A stretch of DNA of 64,000 bases from the NCBI RefSeq assembly GCF_014164585.1, contig NZ_JACJFM010000010.1, positions 1 through 64,000 of the forward strand, given 5' to 3'. The stretch comes from Oceanospirillum sediminis (GTDB taxonomy: Bacteria; Pseudomonadota; Gammaproteobacteria; Pseudomonadales; Halomonadaceae). Positions 1-9,582 of this stretch are shown piece by piece. The first letter of the stretch is position 1. Each line of letters starts with the position of its first letter. Below the pieces are notes generated by a model. That model made no database searches. It was not told where the DNA came from and saw only the letters and a list, made by a program, of their open reading frames with translations. A program made the position numbers and the translations under genes.

Positions 1-560
<560 letters not shown>

Positions 561-898
561 TATTTTACTCCTCTGGATAAAAATCAGGGCAGGTTTTCAG
601 GTGTTATTAGCTGCAACTGTGCGCCTTTATTAATCACCTGACAAGTCTGAACCTGACAAATTCCCTCGCATTAAGCTGTAATTGTGAGGCTTATCTCATT
701 TCTGTTCGGAGCAGGCGTATGATGCCCTTGGGATCATATGTTCAGGGGGCATCGGGATACTGGCTGGAAGGCTATTTACGATGTGGTGTTAAGAAATAAA
801 CTGACGGCGAGGTCAGAAAGTAGCAATAGTTATATGTAATGCGATATTAAGCGTGACGGCTCCCCGCCCTGTCGGGCGAGGGTTTATGAGTTTTCTGG
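561..898. other. Intergenic region upstream of the acidic repeat gene
   Basis: This stretch must hold the promoter of the acidic repeat gene and the 3' end of the ubi operon. A short GC hairpin (CGCCC-TGTC-GGGCG, 865-878) lies just downstream of ubiI, but without a T-run, so it is at best a weak terminator. No gene was found. Confidence 0.5.
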
Positions 899-2158
899 CT
901 AAGCCAGCTTAACGGTTGCAGCTTCAGGTAAACCGCCTCTTTCTCCCAGTGCCTGACGCAGAAGCTGTTGTTTGACTACAGGCGTGTCGTTGACCAGGTT
1001 CATCCCAACATTGCGAGCCCAGCGTAAACCTACAGGGACTGGGCCGTATAAGCGCTTAAACCCTTCCATAAGTGCCATCATTTTCAGGTTGTCTGGCATC
1101 CGGCGGCGCTGATATTTCCCCAGAGTCTGAGCAATTCCCAGAGGCTGCTGGCGTTGCCAGGCATTAGCCAGCTCTTCTGTCAGGGTGGCGGCATCCAGTA
1201 AGCCCAGGTTAACGCCCTGCCCTGCTAATGGATGAATGGTATGTGCGGCATCACCAGCCAGTACCAGACTCTCTTTCCAGTAACTTTTTGCGTGACGTTG
1301 GCGCAAAGGAAAAGTAAAACGAGGATCGCAACTGATGACTTTACCTAAGCGTTGCTCTGAGGCCAGTGTCAGCTCGGCACAAAAGGCTTCGTCAGATAGC
1401 TCACTCAGTTGCTGGGCCTCATCCGGTGTGGTGGACCAGACGATGGAGCAGTAATGGTCATCTGCATTAAAGGTAACGGGCAACAATGCCAGAGGACCTG
1501 TAGGCATAAAACGCTGCCATGCCGTACCCTGATGAGGCTGCTCCAGCTTAATAGTTGTAACGATGGCGTCATGACCGTAGTCCCACTCACGGGTTTCGAA
1601 GCCGCCCCACTCCCGTACTTTTGAACGGGCACCGTCAGTCGCGACAATCAGTTGAGCACTGAGTTGTGTACCATCAGCCAGCATAACGCTTCGGCAACTG
1701 CCATATTCATCTTTAAAAGCATCAGTGATGCCCGTCAGTCGGGCCCCACGAAGTATCTCGACCTGAGATTTCTGCTCCAGCTGTTGTATCAATGCATTCA
1801 GAGTGACACTGTTTTCAACGATATGGCCAATATTTTCAGCATGAATATCGTCACAGCTGAATTCAATATGCCCGGTGCCATCGGCTTCCCAGACTTTCAT
1901 CTGCTGATATGGCGTCACACGCATCTGCGTCATACCCGGCCAGGCATTCAGGGATTCCAGAAAAGTACGGGATGCTTCTGTCAGGGCGCTGACTCTGGGA
2001 TCAACCTGATCCGGTTGCCAGGGCTGAGTCTGCTCAGAGGCTTCCAGCACGGCAATGCGCATTCCTGTATCGGATAGTCCACAGGCAATTGAGGCGCCGA
2101 CCATGCCGCCGCCCACAATAATCAGGTCGTAATGGTTTATCGGAGCTGCCTGGGTCAT
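899..2158 (-). CDS. ubiI: 2-octaprenylphenol hydroxylase UbiI (VisC)
   Basis: Flavin-dependent monooxygenase of ubiquinone biosynthesis, adding the C5 hydroxyl to the polyprenylphenol ring at the cytoplasmic membrane. The 419 residues show the N-terminal FAD dinucleotide motif GGGMVGAS (about residues 16-23), the DG motif (TDGARSK, about 173) and the second FAD motif GDAAHTIHPLAGQG (about 301). Text such as GHIVENSV and RQALG near the ends matches UbiI rather than UbiH. It is the last gene of pepP-ubiH-ubiI, starting 3 bp after the ubiH stop, the order known from E. coli. Expression is probably translationally coupled. Confidence 0.93.
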   Translation of the reverse strand: MTQAAPINHYDLIIVGGGMVGASIACGLSDTGMRIAVLEASEQTQPWQPDQVDPRVSALTEASRTFLESLNAWPGMTQMRVTPYQQMKVWEADGTGHIEFSCDDIHAENIGHIVENSVTLNALIQQLEQKSQVEILRGARLTGITDAFKDEYGSCRSVMLADGTQLSAQLIVATDGARSKVREWGGFETREWDYGHDAIVTTIKLEQPHQGTAWQRFMPTGPLALLPVTFNADDHYCSIVWSTTPDEAQQLSELSDEAFCAELTLASEQRLGKVISCDPRFTFPLRQRHAKSYWKESLVLAGDAAHTIHPLAGQGVNLGLLDAATLTEELANAWQRQQPLGIAQTLGKYQRRRMPDNLKMMALMEGFKRLYGPVPVGLRWARNVGMNLVNDTPVVKQQLLRQALGERGGLPEAATVKLA

Positions 2159-2161
2159 GGT

Positions 2162-3448
2162 TTATCTCGCTTCTCTGGCATTATTGGTTTGAATGGGTTT
2201 CAGTCTGACAGCCTGGCTGCCCAGGCCCATTGCCTGACGGGCAAACCAGCGTTTAGCGGGTTTCAGACGATCCAGTAGCATAAGCCCGCCTGCTCTGGCA
2301 TGGCCCAGCAGAAAGTTATTGTTTGCAAACAGACGAATCAGTCCATCGCTGAAGCCAATCACCGTATCCTGATCCTGCTGGCGGCGTTGCTGATACTCCA
2401 GTAACACCTTCAGATCGCCTGGTGATTTTCCGGCCAGCGCGGCTTCATTCAGTACTCCGGCCAGTTCAGCTACGCCTCTTAACGCCAGGTTGTAACCCTG
2501 ACCGGCAACTGGATGCATATAGTGAGCAGCATTGCCCAGTACCACTAATCCGGGACGTACCTGTTCTGTAGCTCGTTTCAGTGTCAGAGGATACTGGTAA
2601 CGTTCTCCGATACGTTCGATGCCACCTAGCCGGAAACCAAACAGATCATGCAGGCGGGACTTAAAGGCATCATCATCCAGAGCGGCGACTTCGTCTATCT
2701 GATCCGAAGGGACTGTCCAGACCAGAGCAATGTCCCTCTCTCCTGTTAATGGCAGCCATGCCATAGGGCCGGATGGTGTAAAGCGTTCAAAAGCCCGGTT
2801 GTTATGGGGTTCACTGGTCGTCAGGTTACACACCAGAGCAAACTGATCATAAGAGCGACTGACGTCAGATATCTGCAACTGCTCTTTCAGGCCGGACTGA
2901 CCTCCATCAGCCAGTACCACTAATCGGGCTTTTACAGTTTGTTCTTCGCCATGATTACTGGTCAGCTGTAGCTGATGCTGATCGCTTCCGGTCTGATAAG
3001 CAGTGACTTTATACGGACAGAGCCAGTGAACGTGCTGAGCGCTTTTTACTCCATTCAACAGTACCCGTCCCAGCCACTGATTAGGGGCAACATAGCCCAG
3101 GGCTTCGACGTTATGTTCATGGGCGCTCAGGCGGGTGGCTCCCAGATGTCCCTGATCAGAGACATGAATATGTCTGATGGCAGCGGCATGGGGGGCAAGG
3201 TCCTGCCAGAGACCCATCTGCTGATAGATTTGTCGGGTGCCCCAGGATAATGCTGTCGAGCGGGCATCGTAGCTGGGCTGAAATTTATCCGGATGACTGC
3301 CATCAGTGGTTTCAGGCATATCGACAGCTTCTATCACTGCAACAGACCATTGATGCTCACGGGCAAAGCCCTCCAGAGCACAGGCCAGACTGGCACCGAC
3401 CAGCCCGCCACCAATAATTGCAATATCAAATTCCTGAGTCTTAGTCAT
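2162..3448 (-). CDS. ubiH: 2-octaprenyl-6-methoxyphenol hydroxylase UbiH
   Basis: Paralogue of UbiI in the same FAD monooxygenase family; in ubiquinone biosynthesis UbiH hydroxylates ring position C1. The 428 residues carry GGGLVGASLACALEG at the N terminus, the DG motif (LADGGQSG) near residue 180 and GNAAHYMHPVAGQG near residue 305. The Asn in GNAAH and the phrases HVSDQGH and RAFERFTPSGP are typical of UbiH. It lies between pepP (13 bp upstream) and ubiI (3 bp downstream), so the three are one transcript. Confidence 0.93.
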   Translation of the reverse strand: MTKTQEFDIAIIGGGLVGASLACALEGFAREHQWSVAVIEAVDMPETTDGSHPDKFQPSYDARSTALSWGTRQIYQQMGLWQDLAPHAAAIRHIHVSDQGHLGATRLSAHEHNVEALGYVAPNQWLGRVLLNGVKSAQHVHWLCPYKVTAYQTGSDQHQLQLTSNHGEEQTVKARLVVLADGGQSGLKEQLQISDVSRSYDQFALVCNLTTSEPHNNRAFERFTPSGPMAWLPLTGERDIALVWTVPSDQIDEVAALDDDAFKSRLHDLFGFRLGGIERIGERYQYPLTLKRATEQVRPGLVVLGNAAHYMHPVAGQGYNLALRGVAELAGVLNEAALAGKSPGDLKVLLEYQQRRQQDQDTVIGFSDGLIRLFANNNFLLGHARAGGLMLLDRLKPAKRWFARQAMGLGSQAVRLKPIQTNNAREAR

Positions 3449-3461
3449 ATCCGGATCACTT

Positions 3462-4805
3462 TTATCTGTTTGGTGTTGCTGCCATCAGCTGTTCAATTTC
3501 GGCAATGGTTTTAGGCACATCCTGCGTGATGACCTCATGACCATCTCTGGTGACAATCACGTTGTCTTCAATACGGATACCTATGCCACGCCAACGCTCA
3601 TCTACGCTGTCATCATCCAGGGCGATGTAAAGTCCGGGCTCTACCGTCAGTACCATACCGGCTTCAAGTGGGCGTGACTGCCCGTTAACTTTGTACCGCC
3701 CGGCATCGTGTACATCCAGCCCTAACCAGTGGCCTGTGCCATGCATGTAGAACTGACGGTAACTTTCGTTATCGATCAGCTCATCCAGAGAGCTGCCAGA
3801 TAGCAGTCCCAGATCCATTAAACCTCTGGTCAGTACCCGCACAGCGGCCCGGTGAGGAGCATGACAGTCCAGTCCGGGTTTAACCTGTTCTATCGCTGCC
3901 AGCTGAGCATCCAGTACCAGCTGGTAAAGTGTGGCCTGATCTTCACTGAAGCGTCCGTTAACCGGGAAAGTACGGGTAATGTCTGCGGCATAGTTATGCA
4001 GTTCGCAGCCCGCATCAATCAGTACCAGATCACCGTCTTTCAGCGGCTGATCATTTTCGACGTAGTGCAGTACACAGGCGTTAGCGCCGCCGCCGACAAT
4101 GGTGTTATAGGCAACAGAGCGGCTGCCTGAGCGCATAAAGTAATAGATAAACTCAGCTTCCAGCTGGTATTCCATCATCTCTGGCTGGCAAATCGTCATT
4201 GCCTGACAATGTGCCTGTGATGATATCTCTGCGGCCTGACGCATAATCGTCAGCTCCTGATCACTTTTCTTCAGGCGCATCTCATGTAGCAACGGTAATA
4301 AATTGTGCTGACTTTCCGGTGCAATAGCTCCTGCTCTGGCCTTTTGACGTAATTTCTGACACCAGGACGCTATTTTCTGATCCAGTGCTTCAGAGCGGCC
4401 CATGGGGTAATACAAATGTTCCCGGCCATCCAGCAGGGCCGGTAGACGTTCATCCAGCTTATTCAGTTCATAGGCCTGATTCATCTGGTAATGACTCATC
4501 GCCTTTTCTGTCCCTGTACGGTAGCCTGTCCAGATCTCCTGCACTTTGTCTTTAGGCAGTACGAACAGATGACAGTCGCCGTCAGTATGTCCGGGAGTCA
4601 GAACCAGCCATGCATCCGGCTCATTAAAGCCCGTCAGATAGAAAAAATCACTGTCCTGACGGAAGGCGTGATCTGCATCGTTATTGCGATAACGGATCTC
4701 TGCTGCAGGGATTATAACGACGGAGTGAGTCGGTAACTGAGCCATCAGAGCCTTACGACGCTGATCATACTCGTCCTGAGATACGGGCTTGTTGCTTTTC
4801 ATCAA
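3462..4805 (-). CDS. pepP: Xaa-Pro aminopeptidase PepP
   Basis: Cytoplasmic proline aminopeptidase that removes an N-terminal residue before proline. The 447 residues have the N-terminal creatinase-like domain and a C-terminal pita-bread domain. Metal ligands are visible in LVLIDAGCE and YAADITRTF (two Asp), HGTGHWLGLDVHD (His), TVEPGLYI (Glu) and GIRIEDNV (Glu), all intact. Length matches the family (about 440). It is the first gene of the pepP-ubiH-ubiI operon, with 200 bp separating it from ygfB. Confidence 0.94.
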   Translation of the reverse strand: MMKSNKPVSQDEYDQRRKALMAQLPTHSVVIIPAAEIRYRNNDADHAFRQDSDFFYLTGFNEPDAWLVLTPGHTDGDCHLFVLPKDKVQEIWTGYRTGTEKAMSHYQMNQAYELNKLDERLPALLDGREHLYYPMGRSEALDQKIASWCQKLRQKARAGAIAPESQHNLLPLLHEMRLKKSDQELTIMRQAAEISSQAHCQAMTICQPEMMEYQLEAEFIYYFMRSGSRSVAYNTIVGGGANACVLHYVENDQPLKDGDLVLIDAGCELHNYAADITRTFPVNGRFSEDQATLYQLVLDAQLAAIEQVKPGLDCHAPHRAAVRVLTRGLMDLGLLSGSSLDELIDNESYRQFYMHGTGHWLGLDVHDAGRYKVNGQSRPLEAGMVLTVEPGLYIALDDDSVDERWRGIGIRIEDNVIVTRDGHEVITQDVPKTIAEIEQLMAATPNR

Positions 4806-5005
4806 GATTATCCTGATTGTTAGACCTGAAACCGGGAAATACTATTTTTTAAACACACAGCTGCCGGATGATACCACTGACAGCTTTTGTACGTGCATAA
4901 TCCTGAGACAGATGGTCCGGGTTTTATTTAAACGCAGGGTCAATAGCGGGGCAGGAATCGCAACCTGCAACTGGCGTTGCCGGGCTGCGAATCCGATGGC
5001 TGGCG

Positions 5006-5587
5006 TTATTGCAAAGCGGCACCAGACTGATCGGCCATCACGTCCGGAGTGCCAGGGTTACATTCGGTATACAACATCATTGCTGTCATGCGTACGTATT
5101 CACTGACGGCGAAAAAGTCCTGTTCATTCTGTTCATCATCGTCAATGGCTTCGCTGACAGAGGCGATCTGTTCCAGATCTTCAATGGCTTCTTTCAGTTC
5201 TTCTGATAGCGCGCCTTCTTTAAATTGCTGATTATCCGCCAGTGCAGAAAGGAAGCCTTCGCACCATTCCAGCAGGGTTTGCATGCGTTCATTCAGCGAA
5301 TAATCTTCATCTGCAATCAGCAGACTGAAACCTAATTCCTCATCCTGTAGTCCACTGGTTGTTGTTTCCAGTAGCTCAGCCAGTTCTACTTTTGAATTGG
5401 AAGAATCCAGTTGTTCCGCTTCCATAAACTGAATAGACTGTATCAGCCAGGCGTCCAGAGCGGGTTGACGTCCGGCGCATAGCTGACCACAGAGATCGCC
5501 GTGTAACTCAGCCGGTGAGTGAAGGCAACCGTTTCGTAAAAAAAGATTACTGATCTCAGCAAAACCGGGCTGTTGAGTTTCATTCAT
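5006..5587 (-). CDS. ygfB: YgfB/UPF0149 family protein
   Basis: 193 residues, all-helical and acidic, matching the UPF0149 (YgfB/YecA) family through the N-terminal SPAELHGDLCGQLCAG segment and the C-terminal EYVRMTAMMLYTE segment. The family is widespread in gammaproteobacteria upstream of pepP. Its molecular role is not firmly established; a link to stress or antibiotic-resistance regulation is reported in Pseudomonas. It is divergent from the TIGR02449-zapA pair across 179 bp. Unlike in many genomes, 200 bp separate it from pepP. Confidence 0.88.
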   Translation of the reverse strand: MNETQQPGFAEISNLFLRNGCLHSPAELHGDLCGQLCAGRQPALDAWLIQSIQFMEAEQLDSSNSKVELAELLETTTSGLQDEELGFSLLIADEDYSLNERMQTLLEWCEGFLSALADNQQFKEGALSEELKEAIEDLEQIASVSEAIDDDEQNEQDFFAVSEYVRMTAMMLYTECNPGTPDVMADQSGAALQ

Positions 5588-5766
5588 GCTGTATGCCTTT
5601 TCATAACGATGCAGAAATTTACGATAAATGACTTAATAAATGTATTGTCTCTCTCTATTCTGAACATAAAATATGGTTTTGTCAGGAAGTTAGTATTCAT
5701 TCGCGCGAATTGACCAGTTACAATCTCAGTTCTATATTACGGATATCCTGAGCAAAAGTTGAATTT

Positions 5767-5979
5767 ATGGACACTGATGATCTGAATCAGCTGGAAAAGC
5801 AACTGCATGAGCTGTTTATGATTTGTGTTGATCTGCGCAAAGAGAATGATGCTTTGAAACTTCAACTGAAAAAGCAGGATGAGCAGATCCAGGAACTGGA
5901 ACAGCAAAAACAATTAATTGAAGGAAAGGTAGGGAGTCTTCTTTCCAGTCTTGGGGCTTCGGAGCCGGGTCATGAGTGA
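5767..5979 (+). CDS. Small coiled-coil protein, TIGR02449 family
   Basis: 70 residues forming almost one continuous heptad-rich coiled coil (LNQLEKQLHELF ... KQDEQIQELEQQKQLIEG). It resembles the short proteins encoded just before zapA in pseudomonads and relatives (TIGR02449) and is ZapB-like in appearance. Its stop overlaps the zapA start by 8 bp, so it is probably co-translated with that division protein. A role in Z-ring organisation is inference from context. Confidence 0.82.
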   Translation: MDTDDLNQLEKQLHELFMICVDLRKENDALKLQLKKQDEQIQELEQQKQLIEGKVGSLLSSLGASEPGHE

Positions 5980-6298
5980 ACATAATAGTCAGAGCATTGA
6001 AGTCAGGATTCTTGAACGCAGCTATATGGTAGGCTGCCCGGAAGAGAAGCAAGAAGAACTGATAAAGTCCGCTAAATATCTTGATCGTAAAATGCGCGAG
6101 ATCAGAGAGAGTGGCAAAGTGATAGGTACAGAGCGTATTGCGATTATGGCAGCTCTGAATATTACTTATGAAATGCTGAATCAGAACACTTCTGATGAAG
6201 CGTCCAGTGATCAGCTCAAGCGTATTAACCAGAAACTGTCGTCTGCTATTCAGGCGTTGCGTCAGCAGGATGAAGACGAAAAAACAAACGCAGCCTGA
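5972..6298 (+). CDS. zapA: Cell division protein ZapA
   Basis: ZapA binds FtsZ and bundles protofilaments at the division site. From ATG 5972 the protein is 108 residues and begins MSEHNSQSIEVRILERSYMVGCPEE, the usual ZapA N terminus. The central segment KYLDRKMREIRESGKVIGTERIAIMAALNI is the family hallmark, followed by a C-terminal helix. The start at 5972 is preferred over an upstream in-frame codon because it has a GGAG site and aligns with the family. It precedes ssrS and ygfA, the conserved zapA-ssrS-ygfA arrangement. Confidence 0.93.
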   Translation: MSEHNSQSIEVRILERSYMVGCPEEKQEELIKSAKYLDRKMREIRESGKVIGTERIAIMAALNITYEMLNQNTSDEASSDQLKRINQKLSSAIQALRQQDEDEKTNAA

Positions 6299-6314
6299 TT
6301 TTTTTCTGAAATCA

Positions 6315-6323
6315 GGTTATACT
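6315..6323 (+). promoter_or_regulatory. Probable -10 element of the 6S RNA promoter
   Basis: TATACT at 6318-6323 lies 7-8 bases before the expected 5' end of 6S RNA. It is followed by a pyrimidine-rich stretch. Confidence 0.6.
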
Positions 6324-6330
6324 CTTTCTC

Positions 6331-6512
6331 CAGTTTCCTGGAGTGTTTGCCAGTCACTAACGTCCTCGAGCCTAATTCTGTACCCAGGGAGTCGTCCGTA
6401 GATACCCGTGTGCAAGTCCGCGCGACGGAAAGCCTTAGGTATTTCGATGATTACCCACCTTGAACCGATTGGTTCAAGGGCAACGGTGACAGCGGCACTT
6501 CCGGGAACCTGT
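6331..6512 (+). ncRNA. ssrS: 6S RNA
   Basis: 6S RNA mimics an open promoter and sequesters sigma-70 RNA polymerase in stationary phase. The region between zapA and ygfA contains the hallmark CCACCTTGAACC followed by GGTTCAAGGGCAACGG and AGCGGCAC, very like the 3' half of E. coli ssrS. The 5' segment TTTCCTGGAGTG can pair with the 3' segment CACTTCCGGGAA to close the long hairpin. Length (about 180 nt) and context (upstream of ygfA) fit. The exact ends are estimates. Confidence 0.93.
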
Positions 6513-6529
6513 ACCTCTTACGAGATACC

Positions 6530-7162
6530 ATGACACTGCCATCTTCTGATTCTCTATATTCCCTTAACCGGCCTCAGTTACGTCGTGAAATGCGACGCAG
6601 ACGCCGTAGCCTATCTCCAGCTCAGCAAAAACGTGCGGCTCAGCAGTTATTAAATCAGGTTAAGAAATTACCTCAGTTCCTGCGTGCCCGCCGTATAGCC
6701 GTTTATCTGGCCAATGATGGTGAGATTGATCCGGTGCATGTGATTAAGCAGATGAGGAAAATGGGTAAAACCTGCTATCTGCCGGTACTGAAACCCCTGG
6801 TGGTGAACCAGTTGTGGTTTGTGCGTTATGACCTGAATACGCCGATGACCCGAAATAAGTTCGGTATTCCTGAGCCCAGAATAAAGGGGTTCAGTGATAA
6901 CCGTCTTAACCGCTGTGCCGCTAAGTATCTGGATCTGGTATTGTTTCCTCTGGTGGCTTTCGACACTCAGGGAGGACGAATGGGGATGGGAGGCGGTTTT
7001 TATGACCGGACTTTTGCCTTTACCCGGCAAAGTGCCTCCGTTCGTCCGGCATTGCTTGGCCTGGCGCATGAATGCCAGAAAACGGAGCATCTGCCGGTAG
7101 AGAGCTGGGATATTCCTTTGCATGGTATTGTAACGGATCAGGATGTTTATCCGGCATCCTGA
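6530..7162 (+). CDS. ygfA: 5-formyltetrahydrofolate cyclo-ligase
   Basis: Converts 5-formyl-THF to 5,10-methenyl-THF using ATP; cytoplasmic folate metabolism. The 210 residues show the basic ATP-binding N terminus (LRREMRRRRRSLSPAQQ) and the C-terminal signature FPLVAFDTQGGRMGMGGGFYDR. It lies directly downstream of 6S RNA, from which it is co-transcribed in other gammaproteobacteria. A terminator follows about 180 bp later. Confidence 0.93.
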   Translation: MTLPSSDSLYSLNRPQLRREMRRRRRSLSPAQQKRAAQQLLNQVKKLPQFLRARRIAVYLANDGEIDPVHVIKQMRKMGKTCYLPVLKPLVVNQLWFVRYDLNTPMTRNKFGIPEPRIKGFSDNRLNRCAAKYLDLVLFPLVAFDTQGGRMGMGGGFYDRTFAFTRQSASVRPALLGLAHECQKTEHLPVESWDIPLHGIVTDQDVYPAS

Positions 7163-7340
7163 CTTTGTCTTGCCCGGCTATTATTATCTGTGTGCCTTTA
7201 TTTTTTACTCTCTTTTGCTGAGTACTCTGGTCTGGTGACTGGATATCTTTAATGAATCGTCTGTTTCAGAGGCAAGGGACAGAGAAAAAGAGAAGTTTGT
7301 CTGGGGTTAATATATATCTGTTTGATATAAAAGAAAAAAA

Positions 7341-7370
7341 GCCCTGCACTATTAAGTAAGCAGGGCTTTT
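7341..7370. terminator. Bidirectional terminator between ygfA and the 30-aa ORF
   Basis: GCCCTGC (7341-7347) pairs with GCAGGGC (7360-7366). It has T-rich flanks on both strands (TTTTTT after the right arm, AAAAAAA before the left arm), serving convergent transcripts. Confidence 0.85.
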
Positions 7371-7416
7371 TTCCTGAGATTAGGATAATTAAGGTAACAG
7401 TTAGTTGTTCAAGATA

Positions 7417-7509
7417 TCAGAGCAGTCCCTGTGCATAACTCGTTACAACCACACCTAATCCAAATACCAGTATAAGCGCTGTTACCAGATCAGGACTCTT
7501 CTTCTTCAT
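7417..7509 (-). CDS. 30-residue single-membrane-segment protein
   Basis: A short reading frame on the minus strand starts at ATG 7509-7507 and ends at TGA 7419-7417. It translates to MKKKSPDLVTALIL..., a Lys-rich N terminus followed by one hydrophobic segment (about residues 8-24) and a short tail. An AAGGGA ribosome site lies 8 bases before the start, and the bidirectional terminator at 7341-7370 lies just downstream, so it has the parts of an independent gene. No function recognised; it is probably a small inner-membrane protein. Confidence 0.62.
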   Translation of the reverse strand: MKKKSPDLVTALILVFGLGVVVTSYAQGLL

Positions 7510-7699
7510 CTAATATCCCTTCGTATGTTGCGTGGTTACCAGAATTCCCCCGACTACTGAGATCGGGACTCCATAAATCAGTCGTTAATCTAAAAGGTTA
7601 ACTCTGACTTTGCAATATCCAACTGAAATATCTGTGCCAATTGTGCTTACGCATTAAGTATAAGCGATTTTTAATGTAATGCGTTATGCCAGATATCAA

Positions 7700-7736
7700 A
7701 AAAAGGCCTGTATCCATAAGGAAAATCAGGCCTTTA
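7700..7736 (-). terminator. Terminator of ilvA
   Basis: AAAGGCCTG (7702-7710) pairs with CAGGCCTTT (7727-7735). On the minus strand the hairpin is followed by a T-run (plus-strand A-run at 7698-7704). It lies 40 bp beyond the ilvA stop. Confidence 0.85.
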
Positions 7737-7774
7737 ACATATTGTTTTATATAGCTTAAACAGCGTTTTTTAAT

Positions 7775-9286
7775 TTATCGTAAAAATAGCTGGTAAGCCG
7801 GGTTCTGGCTTTCATCCCAGTAACGGTAACCGATACGATCCAGGTACTCGGCTACCTTCTGCTTATCACCATCCGGTACCTGCATACCGATCAGAACACG
7901 GCCATAAGCTGCTCCGTGGTTACGGTAATGGAACAGAGAAATATTCCAGTTCTGGCCCAGGTTTTTCAGGAAGTTCAGCAAAGCACCTGGGCGTTCCGGG
8001 AACTCAAAACGGAATAGCTGCTCATCACTGACCGCATCATTACGACCACCCCCCAGATGACGGATATGCAGCTTAGCCATCTCATTATCACTGAGGTCTT
8101 CTACAGGGTAGTCGGCCTGCTCCAGAGAGGTGATCAGTTCGCTACGGTCATCCGCATCTTTCAGCTGAACACCAACAAAGATCCGGGCATGATGATCATC
8201 TGAGTAGCGATAGTTAAATTCGGTCACCATACGGCGACCAACGGTTTTGCAGAACTGCTCAAAACTGCCTGGACGTTCCGGGATAGTAACAGCCAGAATC
8301 GCTTCTCTCTTTTCTCCCAGCTCTGCTCGTTCTGCAATATGTTGCAGACGGTCAAAGTTGGTGTTCGCTCCGCTGTTAATACAGATCAGGGTTTCATTTT
8401 CAACGCCTTCTGTCTGAGCGTATTTCTTCAGGCCTGCCAGAGATAATGCACCAGAAGGCTCGGAGACTGCACGGGTATCTTCAAACACATCTTTTACCGC
8501 AGCACAGATCTCATCAGTATTCACCGTGATCACACCATCAACAAAATGCTGTGCAATACGGAAAGGTTCTTCGCCAATCTGGGCAACGGCCACACCTTCG
8601 GCAAAAATACCTACCTGATCCAGTACCACTCGCTCACCGGCATCCAGAGCTGCTTTCAGACAGGCTGAGTCTTCTGCTTCGACACCAATGACTTTGATAT
8701 CCGGGCGCAGGTATTTCACGTAAGAGGCGATACCGGCAATCAGTCCACCGCCTCCGACTGGTACGAAGATCGCGTGAATATCACCAGGATGCTGACGCAG
8801 CATTTCCATCGCAATGGTGCCCTGGCCTGCAATGACCTCAGGGTGATCATAAGGTGGAATATAAGTGTAGCCTTTTTCTTCCACCAGCTGATAGGCATAT
8901 TTAAGCGCTTCATCGAAAGCATCGCCTTTCAGAACCACTTTCGCACCACGGGCTTTAACGGAGGCCACTTTAATATCTGGTGTGATTTTGGGCATAACGA
9001 TGGTGGCTTTGACTCCCATCTGCTTAGCAGACATCGCCAGCCCCTGAGCATGGTTACCAGCAGAAGCGGTGACGACGCCCTGATCTCTCTGTTCCTGAGT
9101 CAGCTGTGCCATAGCGTTATAAGCGCCACGCAGCTTAAAAGAAAAAACAGGCTGAAGATCTTCGCGTTTAATATAAATATTGTTGTTCAGTCGCTTAGAG
9201 AGAAAACGGGCCTCACTCAGAGGTGTTTCTTTGGCCACGTCGTAGACGCGTGCCTGTAATATGCGTTTAACGTATCTTTCCAACAT
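7775..9286 (-). CDS. ilvA: Threonine ammonia-lyase, biosynthetic (IlvA)
   Basis: PLP enzyme making 2-oxobutanoate from threonine, the first committed step to isoleucine. The 503 residues comprise a catalytic domain and two C-terminal ACT-like regulatory repeats (about 325-410 and 420-503, each with an ERPG motif: PERPGSFEQF and PERPGALLNF), so isoleucine/valine allostery is expected. The Schiff-base lysine is K51 in SFKLRGAYN and the phosphate loop is PVGGGGLIAG. Length matches E. coli IlvA (514). It is divergent from rpiA, and its leader contains a large hairpin with a T-run (9325-9405) that may attenuate expression. Confidence 0.95.
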   Translation of the reverse strand: MLERYVKRILQARVYDVAKETPLSEARFLSKRLNNNIYIKREDLQPVFSFKLRGAYNAMAQLTQEQRDQGVVTASAGNHAQGLAMSAKQMGVKATIVMPKITPDIKVASVKARGAKVVLKGDAFDEALKYAYQLVEEKGYTYIPPYDHPEVIAGQGTIAMEMLRQHPGDIHAIFVPVGGGGLIAGIASYVKYLRPDIKVIGVEAEDSACLKAALDAGERVVLDQVGIFAEGVAVAQIGEEPFRIAQHFVDGVITVNTDEICAAVKDVFEDTRAVSEPSGALSLAGLKKYAQTEGVENETLICINSGANTNFDRLQHIAERAELGEKREAILAVTIPERPGSFEQFCKTVGRRMVTEFNYRYSDDHHARIFVGVQLKDADDRSELITSLEQADYPVEDLSDNEMAKLHIRHLGGGRNDAVSDEQLFRFEFPERPGALLNFLKNLGQNWNISLFHYRNHGAAYGRVLIGMQVPDGDKQKVAEYLDRIGYRYWDESQNPAYQLFLR

Positions 9287-9324
9287 TTTCTGGCTTCACT
9301 CTATGCACAACAATACTAATCAAT

Positions 9325-9405
9325 AAAAAGCACCGGAAACACAGCCTGACAAATGGTTGTAGTAATAACCGGTTGCAATGGCATTTTGTCAGTGTTTTCG
9401 GTGCT
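9325..9405 (-). promoter_or_regulatory. Terminator-like hairpin in the ilvA leader (candidate attenuator)
   Basis: AGCACCGGAAACAC (9329-9342) is nearly perfectly complementary to GTGTTTTCGGTGCT (9392-9405). Inside this stem CTGACAAATG pairs with CATTTTGTCAG. Read on the minus strand the hairpin ends in TTTTTATTG, 38 bp before the ilvA start. A possible leader peptide (ATG at 9451, MIDRLSGNTLTP) precedes it but is not rich in branched-chain residues. Confidence 0.5.
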
Positions 9406-9496
9406 GTTATATCAGGGGGTAAGGGTATTTCCTGATAAGCGGTCTATCATATGCTTTCAGAAGAGATAACGTCTACAGTTGCACGCATTCTGGACG

Positions 9497-9502
9497 TATA
9501 AT
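9497..9502 (+). promoter_or_regulatory. Possible rpiA -10 box
   Basis: TATAAT, 81 bp upstream of the rpiA start. No convincing -35 at normal spacing. Confidence 0.4.
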
Positions 9503-9582
9503 AGCGCGGACTGATTCGGCCCCTCTTCGGAGTCGGGCATGATTTTATTGTAAGCATCATATCACTCAGGCTCAGAGATCTC

